NCBI RefSeq assembly: GCF_003945595.2
Contig: NW_024104510.1
Coordinates: 558,001 to 622,000, forward strand
Direction: 5' to 3'
DNA length: 64,000 bases
DNA from: Pipra filicauda
Lineage: Eukaryota; Chordata; Aves; Passeriformes; Pipridae
Part shown: one piece after another, positions 29,101 to 43,295 of the stretch
How positions within the stretch are numbered: the first letter of the stretch is position 1
Layout: every line of letters begins with the position of its first letter
Translations under genes and position numbers: made by a program
The notes under the pieces: model-generated
What the model saw: only the letters and a program-made list of their open reading frames with translations
Database searches by the model: none
Told to the model about the DNA's origin: nothing

Positions 29101-31738
29101 GATGTGCCAGGCCAGAATTACAGTCTCTGCTGTTGTACAAAAATACACAGATGATTTTTTTAAATGAAGCTTTGTTCCTTCAGTGAGATTCTACCCACTG
29201 CAGTTGGTCTGTTACTCAGTTAAGCTAAATGAGTGTAAGTACATCCATGTAACAGAGATGTACCAATCTACAGCAGGGATTTGGGAAATAATTGTGTTAA
29301 GTCTGTGTAGTTTTTCTGTGCAGAATTACTCTTTGTGTAAATGAGGCCCAGTGGCTCAAAGTACATGGGAGGAAAATCTCCCAGGGTTCTCACATGCAGT
29401 ATCCACCAAATACATCCCCAGGGAAAGCAGATTTGCTGCTGCTTTCCCATACACAAGAAGCAAAAATCAGCTCAAAGCTGATCAAAGCAAGAATAAGCTG
29501 CTGCTGCTCCAAGATCTTGGGAGGATACATCCAAACCCAAGGCATCTATAATAAAAAGGGGTTCTGCTTTTATGTTGCTTCCAACCATGCTGTGACCATC
29601 CCCAAGATCCTTTGCCAGTGTGGCTGTGAAGAAATGCAACAGATAAGATTTCATTTGCCCTTTTAAGCGAAAGTTTGAAAGCCCAGGGAGCTCTGCTGGA
29701 AGATAATGGGACACAGGCTGTCCATGTTCTCCAAATGATTAAGATTAATGATAGGCAGATGATTAATTCAAACAATGATAAAAAATTCCATTGGATTGTT
29801 ACAAGATTTTATAAATTGGCTTTTCCACCCTTACAATCTAGAAAATCTGAACAGATCCATTCTCAGAAGCAATTAAGATCACAATCTGGTCCCTATCTTC
29901 AGGTTTCATCAGTTTGATTTCCAAATCTATTTGCACACAAATACTAGGAAGCCTGAAAGAGAAGCTGTTATATTGTAAATCAATCAGCTACCCTGTAAGA
30001 CAGGAACTGAAGCCTCTGCTTTTATTAGTAGAAAGAACTGAGTCATTTGCCATGACTACATGCTTCTGGATATGATTTACTGCTTCTGCAGTTCGTTACA
30101 GAAAAAAAAACACCAACCAGCGCACAGAGCCTTCCCTCAATTTCACATCAACATATACTGAGAACTGGAAATGGACACAAATTGATTTTTGCGTCCCAAC
30201 ACCCTTCCAAAGTTGGATTTCCCTTGATACTTTGCAACACACATCTTCCTGACCCACAAGAGAAATGTGAGAGACAGGTTGTGACACAAACCTAAAGAAA
30301 GGGACAATTTGTCTCGGAGATGTTGGTTTCTTCCTTTCAGACAAATAGCTCTTTCTGGACCCTCTGCACAATGATTCTTCATTTTTGCTGTGAGCACTTA
30401 AAAGAGGGACATCACATTTGCCCAGAATATAGCTAATTTTTTTCAGAAATTCATGACAAATGAGAAGTAGTTTAGCTCTCTCTCTGGAATGACAGGGAAA
30501 AGAACCAGTGAACAAATGAATTGCCATGAAGAAGATTGCTTCAGTCAGAGAGACCACGGTTTGGTGAATACTGTGATACCATGAAGAGCTGTAATTTCAG
30601 AAAAGGTTGTACTTTGACTAGTAAGTCAGTAATGTGTAATTATTGTTCTATTAGTAACTATTTTCTTCATATTAATACAACAAGTATGATTACATTTTCC
30701 AACAGCTTCTTACAGTCATATCATGGAACTTATTGCTTATAAATTACATAAAATCCGGCTTTAATATCATCTTCTCAAAACATGTAACTGAATCAGGCTA
30801 CTCATTCACACCTCCTGTTCCCACCTGTCTATGGTATTTCTTGGATGCTGATGACCTTGGCAGTTAAAAGCTATTTCTATATACATGACACAGAGGAAAC
30901 ACATAAGAATATTCAAGTTGTCTCATCATAACCTCATCTGCTAAAGATGTTACTTAATGCTATCCTCCAAGAATTTGTGCTTACAGGACTCAAGGTGAAT
31001 CATTTGCCTGGAAATTGTCCTTCTCTTCTTAAAATGAGAATCTCATTTTAGTGCACTCTTATGTTGAGATAGTTTGTCTGGAAGTGTGAAATTTAGATTT
31101 GAATACAAACTTCAACTACATTATAAGTTGTTGAAATCCCAAGGTTAGTAGACAGCCAAGATGACTTGAGCTCAAATTTCCCTAAACTGTGATTATATTT
31201 GGACACAGGGAAAGTAACAGACTTGTGTAATGCAGTATGAGTTGTTGAAACAAATCTAGATCAAGCATGCCCCACTGGGCCTGCTACGACTGTACCTAGA
31301 GGAAGTGAGTAAGAGAAACAATTTCCCTGACATGATGCTTGTTCCCATGCCCCCATTTTGGACTGTTTTGTGCTGAGCTTTGCAGAGCCAAACAGATCAG
31401 TAGCTGCCTAGAGCAGAGGTGTGAATTCTCAGAACTGATGCATGCACTCCCCACCACAGAGGCCTGGGAAGGAAAAGGAGAAGGCAATGTCCAGTTCTCT
31501 ACCTGCTCCTCAGCCATCCCAGAGGCTGGGAGATCACCAAGTCTAAAAATCTGCTCAATTCCTTCAGGAGCTGAAGCTGAGCCTCCATTGCTTAAGGAAC
31601 AGGAAAGGCTGGGTATCTTTGCTGCCTCAAATGAAAGCTCACTGATGTTGATGATCTGTTCTGTGGCTATTGTGTGAGCCTTCATCAGATAAGTTTCTCA
31701 TCATAATCTAATAACCTTATTCAACGTAACAGAATGGT
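20126..31738. other. Gene-free intergenic sequence
   Basis: Apart from CACGTG E-boxes at 21253 and 21291, a short CCTTGTAAGT duplication near 21931-21950, a GGAAG run near 27278, a CpG-bearing patch at 25180-25280 and a 21-bp palindrome at 31030, I see nothing functional. The 153-codon open frame at 30096-30557 (minus) has no recognisable domain. Confidence 0.6.
31030..31050. other. 21-bp palindrome with a 1-bp centre
   Basis: TAAAATGAGA, one A, then TCTCATTTTA: a perfect 10-bp inverted repeat. Confidence 0.85.
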
Positions 31739-32110
31739 ATTGAAACTCATTTCCCACAGAATCTCACACCCAAACAGTATTGTTACAGGTCTCTGTGGAT
31801 TTGCACTGAAATAATTTTTCCGCGTACAGGGACATTGTTGCTTCTCCCTGCAGACTTGCATTGAAACCATTTTCTTGTTATACCTCACACAGTATAGTGC
31901 TGTTGGTCTCCATAGGCCACCTCCCTTCAGAATAGCTTTCCACAGAATTTCACATTTAAAATGCTATAATCAATAACCTTCGTCTAACACAAAGTTGTTC
32001 CCCCCTAAAATTACACATTCAAACAGCGTCACCTCAGTTCCCTCCAGACTTGCATTACAATCCATTTCCCACTCTAATGACATTGCAAACGAGACGTTCG
32101 AGTTGGTGTT
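31739..32110. repeat. Decayed tandem repeat, about 55-70 bp unit, roughly six copies
   Basis: Units begin near 31739, 31805, 31860, 31925, 31985 and 32050 and share a pattern: RTTGAAAYCATTTYCC, then ACAGAATCTCACA-like, CAAACAGTAT-like and CAGACTTGC. The phrase GACTTGCATT recurs at 31853 and 32048, and CATTTCCCAC recurs near 31748 and 32060. Units differ strongly, so this is an old array or an expanded ancient element. I aligned it by eye only. Confidence 0.55.
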
Positions 32111-35100
32111 ACATTAATGTTGCAGGCAATTTACAGTCCTATGACTAGAAATTGCCATTCAGAACCTTTTATGAGTACAGTCTAAATGGGCAAAATACTG
32201 ACCATTACAAAACAACATTCACAATGATAAGGGATGTAGCTTACACAATAGAGCTGCAACAACCTCACTGATAGCATAGTAATGTCAAGTTATCAACTAC
32301 AAATTATCTCATTTTTTCCTGCTAGAATTCGCCCTCTTTTTTATGTTGTTATTCTTTCAGCTTACTGAAATCCTTCCCTCACTATGAAGCCTTTGGTTCC
32401 TCATTCTTCTCTCTCCTGTGCTGTTTACAGCTCGTACTTTCTCCCACTACAGTTTTCCATTTCTCTACTGGAATGTAATTTTAAAGACACTTGCTGATGG
32501 CCTTCTCATTTGCCTCTTTGGCCTCTTGCCTTTCAAAAGGAAGGCTCAAATTAACAGCCTACCCTGTAGTACAATCAATTCTCACCTGTCAAAACTAAAA
32601 GCACGGGTTAAAAATCAGGAAGTCTCAGATTTGCTTGTATGCTTTCTGTTTGTTTCTTCCCCCTCTTCAACCCGCTGTTACCCAAACCATTGTGGAGACT
32701 TTAATTCCTAGACTTTTCTCTGCAAACTATGGCCTAGAAACTTTTTTTTCTATGAAAATCAAATGAAATTCAAAAATCACAGGATTTATGGAGCTGCAAC
32801 TTTAAGGACAACATTAAATATATTGAAAAGTGCAGCCTGAGGATGTCATGAGAAGTGACTGTGCAGAGACCATAACAGGTTAGGAAGTTTTCATCTGTTT
32901 CAAACCCAGAGAGCACATCAAGTATTGGTCTGGCTCCAGTATTGCTACCTGTTATCTACAATTCCATGAAACCCCAGACTTAATAACCCTGTCCTAGGAA
33001 AAGAGCTTCAGATTCCTGGAGAGCAGGGAGCAGTCAAATGGCTCGTTTAAGGTTTGAACTACGAAATATATGTCAGATGGGTGAAAAGTCTGATAAAACC
33101 TGTTCTTCTTCCCTAGAATCACCAGATTTCTCTTGAGGTGAACAAAACACCTGGGCTGCACCATGTGACATGTATCTCAGTATGTTACCATGCCCTTAAA
33201 TGGTAATGCCCTTTAGAGTTCATTTGGACAGAAAAAAGTCCTGTTGACTCAGCTGTACAGCTACTACGATGGGTTGTGCTGTATTGAGCACTGAAACCAC
33301 AGTTATTTGGCAGCAGGTATCGGTCAGCCTGTCACTGTGTGTATTCCTAAGGGTGGTGTTTGGGTCCATACTCAAATCCATCTCCAGATGACATCAAATC
33401 CATGGCACTGAAAGCGTAGGTGCAAGTCCCTCACTTGATGGCAGGTGTTTGTTTGCTGGCAATGATTCCAGAGGGCAATGACACACTTTGCCAATGAGCT
33501 TCATTTTCAGCCAGAGGTCCTGATTGGGGTCAGGGTCTCACTGTACCTGACACCCTACAAAGGGAGTGAAGAAAGGCCTTGCCTCAAAGAGCCTACTCTT
33601 TGTAAGAGTTCAAAAATAAGCTGTAAAAGCCAGGGCTAAGGGCCAAGAGGAGAAGAAAAATACCAATGAGCAGAGAGCTCCACCTGCTCAGTGCTCTGCA
33701 GGGCACATGAAGAATGGGGAAAACACAAATTCAAGCCCTTGTTCTGCCTGAGTCAGGCCTAGGCCTTGTCCCTGGGTCATTCCAGTTAAATATCCCAGCT
33801 GGGTTTTTTTCATCAGTATCTGACCCAGTCTTTCTGTTTGGAAATTTCTATTTTGTAAAAATAATTTAACACAAATTCAGCCAAAACTCATGTGTGTACA
33901 TGTGAGACCACTGATTTACAGCCTGAAAGCAAAAAGAATGAAGTCCCTCATGCTGATTGGATTTGAATCCTAGCTCAGTCCTGTTGCAGGTGAGTTCTGT
34001 AGCACTTCTACTACCAGCTAAGCAGGGCTAGTGTTGACTTCTACATCTACTCCAGCGGATTCTTGAGAAATCAACATTTTTGGAAGAAAAGAGTCTTGTC
34101 AGAAAGCAACTGAGGACTTACTTAATGCTAAGCCTGCAGAGCCAGGCTAGCTACTGTCCACCTTAGTAATGTCATCTTATCTCCAAATGCTGCTCAACTT
34201 ACTATCATTAGTTGGTTGATATCCCTCAGGCATAACATCAAGAGCACAGCTTAGACTTGGGTTTTGACAAATCAAGCCAGGTCTTATTTTTAAAAGCACG
34301 ATAATTAGCATAATACATCTGATGAGAGAAACACTCTTACAGTCATTCAGAGACATGAGTCAAAGTTTTCCAAATCCAATAGATGTGCTTTAGGTAACCT
34401 TTTGTTTCATCCTGACCTATGCATCGAATGCATCAGTTGGACCCTTTGATTTGCCCTCTCTTCCTTCAGGCATTCAATTTATCTCTTAGCATAAAGTGCA
34501 CCTTAGGCAGTTCTTAAATATCACAGCACCGCAGCGGCAGAGCTCTTCAGGATGTACACGTGAATGCCTTGGTCCCCTTCATTAAGGTCACAGTTCAGAT
34601 AATGACATTCCCAAAAGCTCATGTCGATCACACCCTTCATAGGGAGAAATTTTAAAGATGATATTATGCAGATGAACATATTAGCTAAAAGTATCTGAAA
34701 TTATTCTATGAGAAGCCCTAGGGAGTATGAATTAATGGGAGAAACGGAGCTTGTGGAAAAAAACCCTCTCAATGTCACTTTGTGCCGAGTATTCAGAAAC
34801 CACACACAAACTGCATATAAACTTGGTAAGTGCTTCAAGGGGCACAATCACCATAAATCTGGGCTAACACTCCAGTCTATTCAAAATGATTTTTTTAAAA
34901 TACTGTTCTGTTGATGATGTCTTTGTTTTATTTCATCCGGCTTAGGCCATTCTAGACTGGCTATGTTTTTCTTTTGTTTACAGAGAGCATCTCAAAGCCA
35001 TAAGTCTCTGAAAGTCATCAGGATTATTATTTCTTTAGAGACACAGCTCAAATGTGGACAGGTTGAGCATACAAGTGTAAGCTGCAAGTGATGCACATGT

Positions 35101-35197
35101 ACCCCTCAGCAGCTACAGGATTTAGTTCTCACACTTGCATTCCTGGAAAACTCTTCAGTTTTAGATCCTATTCCTCAATTATCAAATGGGTTATAGA

Positions 35198-35282
35198 TTG
35201 GCCATATTTTTATTTTATTTTTATTTATTATTATTTTTTATATATTTTATATATATTTATTCTTTCTTTACTTTACTTTCCC
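35198..35282. repeat. T/A-rich simple repeat (TTTTA-like and TA steps)
   Basis: About 85 bp almost entirely of T and A with TTTTA, TTATT and TATATA steps, ending in CTTTACTTTAC. Confidence 0.85.
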
Positions 35283-37167
35283 CCTAGAAATATGTGGATG
35301 TTATTTGTTCTTGAAATAAGACAAACAAACCCCCCAAAGCCATATAAAGCAGATTTAAAACAAAACAGCACAAAACAAACTGGAAGCTGAATGCCACTGC
35401 AAACCCTTCCCAGCAGCAGGTTTCCAGATGATGTTACACTGTGGCTACAGTTCAGGATAAAACCAGGCATGGACAGAACATGACAGTGTCAAGTGTCCAA
35501 CCCCAAATTCTGCAGTCAATGGCTTGGGGAGGATATTAGAAGGCATAAGAATGACAAGCAATATGTGGGGAATGAGTCACAATTTCAAGGCTGTTTGTTT
35601 TCTTCATGGCCATGAAGAAAACATTAAAAGTGTCACATGGACTGCACTCAAAAATCAGCTTAGAAGAGAAAAATATGGTGTTTCTCTGTTTAAAAATGAA
35701 AGTACGTATACCTTGGATTGCCTCTAAATGTAACTTAACTGTAGCATCTGTAATATCTACCACTCAAGAGCTGTCTCTCAGCCACAGGGGAAGAACATTA
35801 GGTGCTTTCTCTTCTTCATTACAGAGAGTTTATAGACAATTTTGTGGTCATTTTTGACAAGAATATTACCTTTTGTAAAACATGGGAATGAATGAACAAC
35901 AAGATATATTAATTGCACAAGTCCTTCCCCTGCTTGTGGATGAAAATGGTTTGGTTTAAATACTAGCAATATTTTTTCTGATATCAAATGCATATAAAAA
36001 TGGGATTGTAAATGGGTTCCTACCCACCAGCAGCTCACTGAGAGCTGCAACGCTGTGTCTTATGCCAATCAAATAGAGCAATGTAGACGTAATATTTATT
36101 TAAGAACACTTGGATGCTTCAGAACACAATCAAGTGAAGAAGGTAAAATAAGAGGGCAGAGGTATTTTACAAATAGATGAATATGGCTGCAGAATACATC
36201 CAGTAAAAGCATGTGCTGTCTCCCCTACCCAAAGAGAACCAACAATTACACAGTGCTGCAATAGGGAGCTGGTACTGTCCCTGCAGCACCCTGTGTACTG
36301 AGGCAACAGAAGAAACAGTGTGATGAAAATGAGGGATATATTTGGAGACATCAGAGAGCAATTTGAACAGATACTTGGTGAAGCAAATGATTCCCAGGAC
36401 TGATTGCCCCTCATTGGGAGTGCTCCCATTGTACTCTGGGAGAATAGAATTGGCCCTGAATGCTTTGCACCACTGAAAAGGAGATGTAATCTCCTCTAGC
36501 ACAAAATGTAGCCTTCGGACTTTTTATTGACCAACTGTCAGCCAGCACAGTCAAATGGAAAAGGCATTAAATGAAGGGTCAGGAATCCCTCCATCTTAAC
36601 CACCTGTAAGCAGTGGCTGAGGATCAGTGAGTGAAAAGTGGTCATTGCAGGTACGATCTGTGTGGGATAAGAGAAATGGTCTTTTGAACAGGAACACAAC
36701 GACATGTCTGAAGTAGAATGTTTTAAACACTTTTGTAGAGGGACATTCTTGACTCCTATTTAACCTGTGAAGTACTGAAAATTACACTGATTTTGTTTTT
36801 AACCAGTATTTCCCTACATTTAAATAATTATCATGGTTATGTGATAAAAAGAAGCTGAATCCAATGCTTTGAGACAGTATACTTAAGATGCAGGAGTCAT
36901 GAATAAAATGTCAGAGGAGTACAACTCAGGGACAAAGATTGTGTTTGAAGTCAATATTTTGTTAAGATCACATGAAATTGGTATGTAGAGACAACAAAGC
37001 CACCATTCCTAGAGTTTAAATTAGTTTAAAACAATATTTACATAAAATATTTCTGCCAGCTGCTGGCAAACAGTGTTGAAAACAGACAGCAATTTAGGAG
37101 AATACTCCTCTTGGTGCCTGAAATCATTCTCCAGCCCAAAGCCTCTGCTGGCCACTGCTACTATCTA

Positions 37168-37215
37168 AAAAGAAATAAGAAAAAGAAAAAAGAAAAAAAA
37201 AAGGCAAAAAAAAGG
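37168..37215. repeat. Purine-rich (A/G) low-complexity tract
   Basis: Runs of A broken by single G (AAGAAATAAGAAAAAGAAAA and similar) over about 48 bp. Confidence 0.85.
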
Positions 37216-40200
37216 TGCAGCTGTTCACAGGGAAAAACAGAAGGTATTATATTCTTTGGTTATTCATTATTATTGAAATCTTAAATCAATAATAAAATGA
37301 ATTTTAATGAAGGATTTTATCTCCTCTAAAGATTGATCTGAGTAATGAAATTAACTCCTATATTCATTTCCTTGCCTACAATTTCCACAAGTTTTAAGCT
37401 GGTCAGATAAAAGTTTGTTTGATTCCAAATATGTACTGGAATAGTCCTAAATTTTCAGATCTGAATTCAAAAAGAAGTGTGAATTTTCCTTGAATCTGAA
37501 GAATCCGCATTTATGACTACTTTGAAGTAAAAATTGACAGTATCTGTTTTCAGAAAAAGAACTGTCCTGCTATCTCAAATAAATAAATTTTTAAAAATTG
37601 ACATTTGTTCAGGCTGTAAATTGTCAGTTCTGTGGAGAGGAGAGTATCCTCAAGGAAAATGCAGCCATCCCTTCATCAGAACACTAAGTCATTTTCCTAT
37701 GCAAATCCAGATCAAAGAGAGAAGGTGTTCAACACTTGAGTTCCTGGGCACCAACAGAGCTGTTAATGCTGCAAACGTCATGTGGCCCACGGGACTGACA
37801 GCTGGCCAAATCAGACTGACTGAAGGGTCCATCAAAATAATAAACTGTGTAGAAAAAAAATGGTAAATTTCTAGGTCTTAGATCATTACCATCTTTTTTT
37901 CCCTAATTTACCACTTTATTCTACTGTACCGTGTCTGTGTTTTATCCTTCTTTGGTCTCATCAACTGACTTTTCCTACATACTTGTTATATTCAGTGCTG
38001 GAAGCTGATGGGATATAAGCACTTTATCATGTTGCCACAAGATGGAGAAACAAAATAAGTTAAAGATCTGATGAAGTGTGAAGATATGTGGTCTGCATCA
38101 CACCTATGAATGAAGAACTGCAGACAGAGTTTCTCGTGTATGTTGTTCCTTACCAGTTTTCATTTCTTCTTTTTTTCCTAAAACCAAGATTAAAAATCAA
38201 ATGCTGGACAATCAGCTTTTTAATTCACTCTGCAAATTGTGCAGCTTTTGTGCTGTGACTAGATCCTTTTGTTCTTCACATCTGGAAAGATTCTGGAGGA
38301 CAAAGTTTTCAAAGACAGCAGTCCAATTTCAATGCCTTGAAAATAAACCCCATTGATACCTCAGTGGAACCAATCACAACTTAATAAAGAGCATTCTAAA
38401 AGAGAAATTCTGTCCAACTGCCCCTACACTGCTTTGGCTTTTAAATAAAGAAAAAAGCAAAAGGCAGAAAAATATGTTTGCTTTTACTGAGCCTGCAACT
38501 CTGACTATGCCCAGAAATGAGTTGAGGGGGAAGATCCCAATCTGACATACTCCTTTACAAAACATAGCTGCATTTTAACCCAATACAGCTCCTGACTGTA
38601 ATTTGTGTTTCCCTGCAGTTGGTCTCTGAATTATACCTGAAAAACCAATCTCAAACTCATCATCACCTACACATATACAAACACACCTTCAGCTTTCAAT
38701 AACCTTTACTCACAGATACAGTGTTCATTTTCACTGCTAATATTCTTACCACCAGATGAGTGTTATTTAAGACTGGAGAGTGATATTTTCTGTTTCTCTA
38801 GAAAACAGTGCAGAGGTAAGAGCAGTGCCAGTTACCTCACCTTCCTACCATCTTGACTGATTTTGATCTCGATTGGATTGCTCTAATTGACTAATATATT
38901 CCTATTATCTTACGAAAATGCTTTAACTGTGCCATCTATTCGATGTGTTTTACTACCGTCACTGTTGCCAACAATACAATACACACAAACAGTGCCTTTA
39001 CAGGTGCACTCAAAGTTCAGACTAGTCATGAATTACACCTATGAATGAGAAATAAGTAGAACATTCCTTTCTAAGTACTTAGAGTTTGGCAATCATTGTA
39101 GTAACGAAGATATTAAGCCTGAAGGATTTGGCGCTAAAATGGAACTTCTTTCTGGGGCAGAGATGATTTTACTGAAACATTTGATAATTGTACTTATTAT
39201 AAGCAAGGGTTGGTAGAATCAATTATTACAAAGGTTGCTTGACACTTCCCATTCATTATAAAATCCTCTTTTCAATTGCTGCAAACTTGCCAACCTTTAG
39301 CTAGGCACTCTGAAATTTTCCATGCTGAGTGTCTCTTAGGCTGATTTGTTTATTTAAAGAAAAAATTTAGCCACAACAATCTGCCTTTACCAAGAATGAA
39401 ACTGTATAAAAACACATAATTTTGGCCATATTTAAAGAAAAAAATCAAACAGGAAACCCATATACTTCAGAAAAGATCCTGAAGGAGGAGAGAGTTTTTA
39501 TCATTCAAGTTGTCTCGTGCTATTCCTGTGAAAGTCAGAAATTGTGTTTCACAGACTTCAAACAGTATTTCTTGAAGGGGAAAATATCTGCAATAGTAGG
39601 TAAAGGTTTTTGAAAGACCCAACATCTGTTTTCACAGCAGGTCTCTGTTCCCCCACAGCATCTACATGGGAAAGGTGTGTGTGCGTCTGCCAGCCCATCT
39701 ACTCCTCTAAACTGAGCTTGCAGTACTCATGACAATGTTGTTGGAGCTGATTTTCTTTTCCCTGCATACTCTCATTCCTACCCCATCCTGACATTAAAAG
39801 GCAGGGGAAGGTCCATGACTTTCCTGTGCTTTTAATGGCCACCTCACTGCCAAGCCAATAGTGATGGTGAAACTGTCCTGACAGAAGGTAAAAAGTACAA
39901 GACAAGTAGGAAGGGAAAAAAACTAATTGAAACTCTTTGGTGAGGCAAGGACTGGAAGATGGTCAAAAACTGAGTGCAGGGCTCTTGAGGATGACTGTTG
40001 AAGGAGGGAGGGGGGAGAAGACAAAATAGCCATTGGGACCAGGAGCCTGGAAATGCACTGAGTGGGGTTTAAGGGCAGCTAGCAGAGGTGGAAATGTAGG
40101 TCATTTACACTGAGTAGGTTCAGCCTAGCAAGGGTGGTGTCCTTCAGGTCCCTTTAAGGTCAATGGAGAAAGCACTTGTCCCACTAGATTGCTGGTAACA

Positions 40201-43199
40201 GGGACTAAACTAAACTCCTAATTTGAATTGCCTTCTGGAAAAACCTTTCTCACCAGGGAAATGAGCCTCCAGAGAGTGAAGTTCAATTGTAAATGAGAAG
40301 CTGTGACAAAGGCAAAGGCATGAGACTAATTGCCAGGTTTCAGCTGGAGAAAGGGGTTTGGGAATTCATCTGGAAGTAGAAGAACTTAGTTTCTTCTCCT
40401 GCTTATCAGCCCAGGTCTCTCCTATAGATGTATGAATGCAGCTCCTGCAGAACTATACTCCACCTTGCCCTTCACCATTGTTTGTATGTGTTGCTAAGCA
40501 AATCAATTAATCCAATTTTCCCAGCTTGTCAGTCATCCTCTTAGGGATCCAACAGGAGACCCTAGACCCTGATCTACAAAACTGTTGAGTATTCACAGCT
40601 AGAACTGAAATGGGTAGGAACCATGCTTTGCATATGTAAAATATTTTGCAGTGCCATGAAGACAGAGGAAAAAAAAAGTAAAGTCCCAGACAATCAAAAA
40701 CACCTTTGGCAATGTTTTCTCTTCATCTTCATATCTCTATTTTCCATCTGTCCAAATAGGGGTGCAGTATCCCCTCATTTCACTGAGACGTTGTGAAAAT
40801 AGATTATTTCATGTCTGTGAAGCACCCAGATACAATAACAATGACTGCTGAAGGAAAGCTCCCAAGGAAATGAAGAATTCTGTATTCAGAACAGGCTTTG
40901 AATAGTGTGCAGTAAATAAGCCATGGGGTACACACTGAACAATGAAGATAAAAGAAAATATTAACTAGCTGCTCATTAAGTGAGCAATATCCATCCTGCA
41001 CTTTAAACAGAGCAGAGATTTAATAGTATGTGAGCCTGTGATTAAAGACAATGCCCTAATGCATACAGCACAAAGGCTCTAGTGAATTTGTAGCAACAAC
41101 TTCAATTCTTGCATTCCCCAAGTTTTGAACGTTTGGCTTTGCCACTTTTTGAGAATGCCAAATACTCTTAATTTAGCTTCACACAAAAAGGGACATAGAT
41201 CAATAAAGATTAGAGAGGGGAGTGGGTTCCAGAACTGGCTCAACACAAAGTCCAAGGGTGTCTGGATTCAGTTCATATTAGAGAAGAAAGCTGACCACAG
41301 CTTTTTTATCTGGATCCAAATGTCCTCAAATTTCACGACTAATCAAGTCTCGATTCTGCTTTGGCACCCTCTCTAAGATGGGAGAGTGTTTCTATGGACC
41401 TCTTCATTATCTTGACCTTCAGAAATGTTGCAATATAATCCTAACACTAAATTCTACTTATTCTTGGTAAGTACAGAGGGCCTTATTTAGCAACACCATT
41501 AAAAAAGCATGAGTAGGTGTAGATCTTCTTAAGCATCTTGGTAATACAGGACAAAACATGTATTTTTCACAGTGAGGCTACAGTCAAAGGATCGGACAGA
41601 GGAGATACCACATTACAAGCACAGGGTCAGGATGGAGCAGGAATGAATGCAGCCCTGTTGGAACTGGAAACCTCTAAAGTCTTGCAAGTATTCTCCTGTC
41701 ACACCTCTTAGAGCTCTCCAGCCACACTGAAACAGTGGACAAGAGGAAACCCAGCAAAAAGCAATGGGAGTGACTGTGCCACAGGGAAAAGTGGAGGAGT
41801 ATCATAGATGTGTATTCTGAGCTTTACCTTGACTAACACACCAAGAAGCTAGGTGCCATAAACTGCCATCCAACTGCTCACAGGGAATATTGGAAAAGCA
41901 GAGAGTCAAAGAAGTAAAAAATCAGAGGGTGCAGGTAGGTCTCCTTTCCACAGCAGACAAATCATACAGCTGCACCTGCTACTGCAGCCTGCAGCATTGC
42001 CTTGAAATTTGCTTCAGCTGTAGCACGCAAAGCCACAGACAATCAAGAGACCACGTGCCATTTCACATAACAAAGCGTTTATATCTGTGTTGTCCTCCAG
42101 GCTTTTGGCTTTTAAACTTCCAGGTACACAAACAAAAGAACCTGCTCGAAGGCTGTTGTGCACTGGGAGTTACAGAGAGGTACGAAAGTGCTCTTTTCAG
42201 ACACGGAATCACACCATTCCACACACGCCTGCTCCTGAAGGACTGCTTTTACAAAGTCTTTGCTCTCAAAAACTTAAACAAAATGTAAAGCAGCTGTAAA
42301 ATTTTCTTTTATACAATAATTTATCTCAAACATCTTGAAAAGAATCTGTCAACAAGAAAGATCAACTGCAACATTGTATTATAAAGAACTTTGTTTTATG
42401 ATGGCTGAAAGCATTTGCTTTTATCCAGTATGAACTTGTCAGCAGTCAGGAAATTATATGGATGTTTGCTCTTAAGCCCCGAGATAGAGGTTAGAAGCTC
42501 CTGATCCACTTGTCTTGTTTTATTCACTATTACATAAAAAACTTCTCTATATGTCCAGAAACGATATAAACAGCACAACAGAGGAAAAAAGTATTGACAT
42601 AACTGGGGGGAAAAAAAAAGGCAAAATCAATTCTAATCTATTCAACTCCCCACTGGATTGGCAGCCAGAAGGTTCAATATTCTAATCCTGGCCACTCAAT
42701 CCCATTTCCCAGAAGAGAACATGGGCAATACTGCTTTCTAATACCTGAGAGCCACATCTGCTTAAGACCTAATTCCTGCTCTGAGGAGGAAAATTTCTGT
42801 GTTTTCAAAACTACAGACAACTCATGCTAGCCTCTGGAGCACGAGTAAGCAATAATCGCATTATATATGTGCACAGGGATGTGAAGAGCTCAGCTGTTAC
42901 ACAGCCATGGACCCTGACCTGATACTACAGGTATCCATCCTCTTCATAGAGACATTTCAATTGGCTTGTGGGATCCTGAATCCTGTCTGCAATCCCACAA
43001 CAACCAGCCGACACATTTGCAGCACTTCTCAGAGTGCCTTTTCATTCTCAGCATCTCCCTATACAGTTATACAGCAAATCTACGAGCCAAAACACGAATT
43101 CAATGCCTAAGTCCTGCTTTTGCTCCGAGTGTCCTGAGCGAAGCTCCCAGGGCTGCAGAAGGATCGGCATGGACCTTCCCCAGCTAACTCGGTACAACA

Positions 43200-43213
43200 C
43201 CGTCATCTAGTGG
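43200..43213 (-). promoter_or_regulatory. CTCF-like motif
   Basis: CCGTCATCTAGTGG on the plus strand fits the reverse of the CTCF core (SYGCCMYCTRSTGG) at 13 of 14 positions. It lies just outside the SINE/CR1 pair. Confidence 0.4.
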
Positions 43214-43295
43214 AGGCCATCCCGGAGGGAAACAGCGCTCAGCGCCAAGCCGGGAGGGAGGTGTGGGAAGAACTCACCCATCGCTAACTGAATAA

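Larger units (their letters stand above)
32111..43295. other. Gene-free intergenic sequence, very AT-rich
   Basis: Long AT-rich unique sequence with simple repeats at 35198-35282 and 37168-37215. A CTCF-like word lies at 38929-38942. I find no coding exon, RNA gene or transposon that I can name. Confidence 0.6.

Noticed and set aside
41890..42288. 132-codon open frame, plus strand
   Set aside because: No recognisable domain and unlike any family I know; length is within chance.
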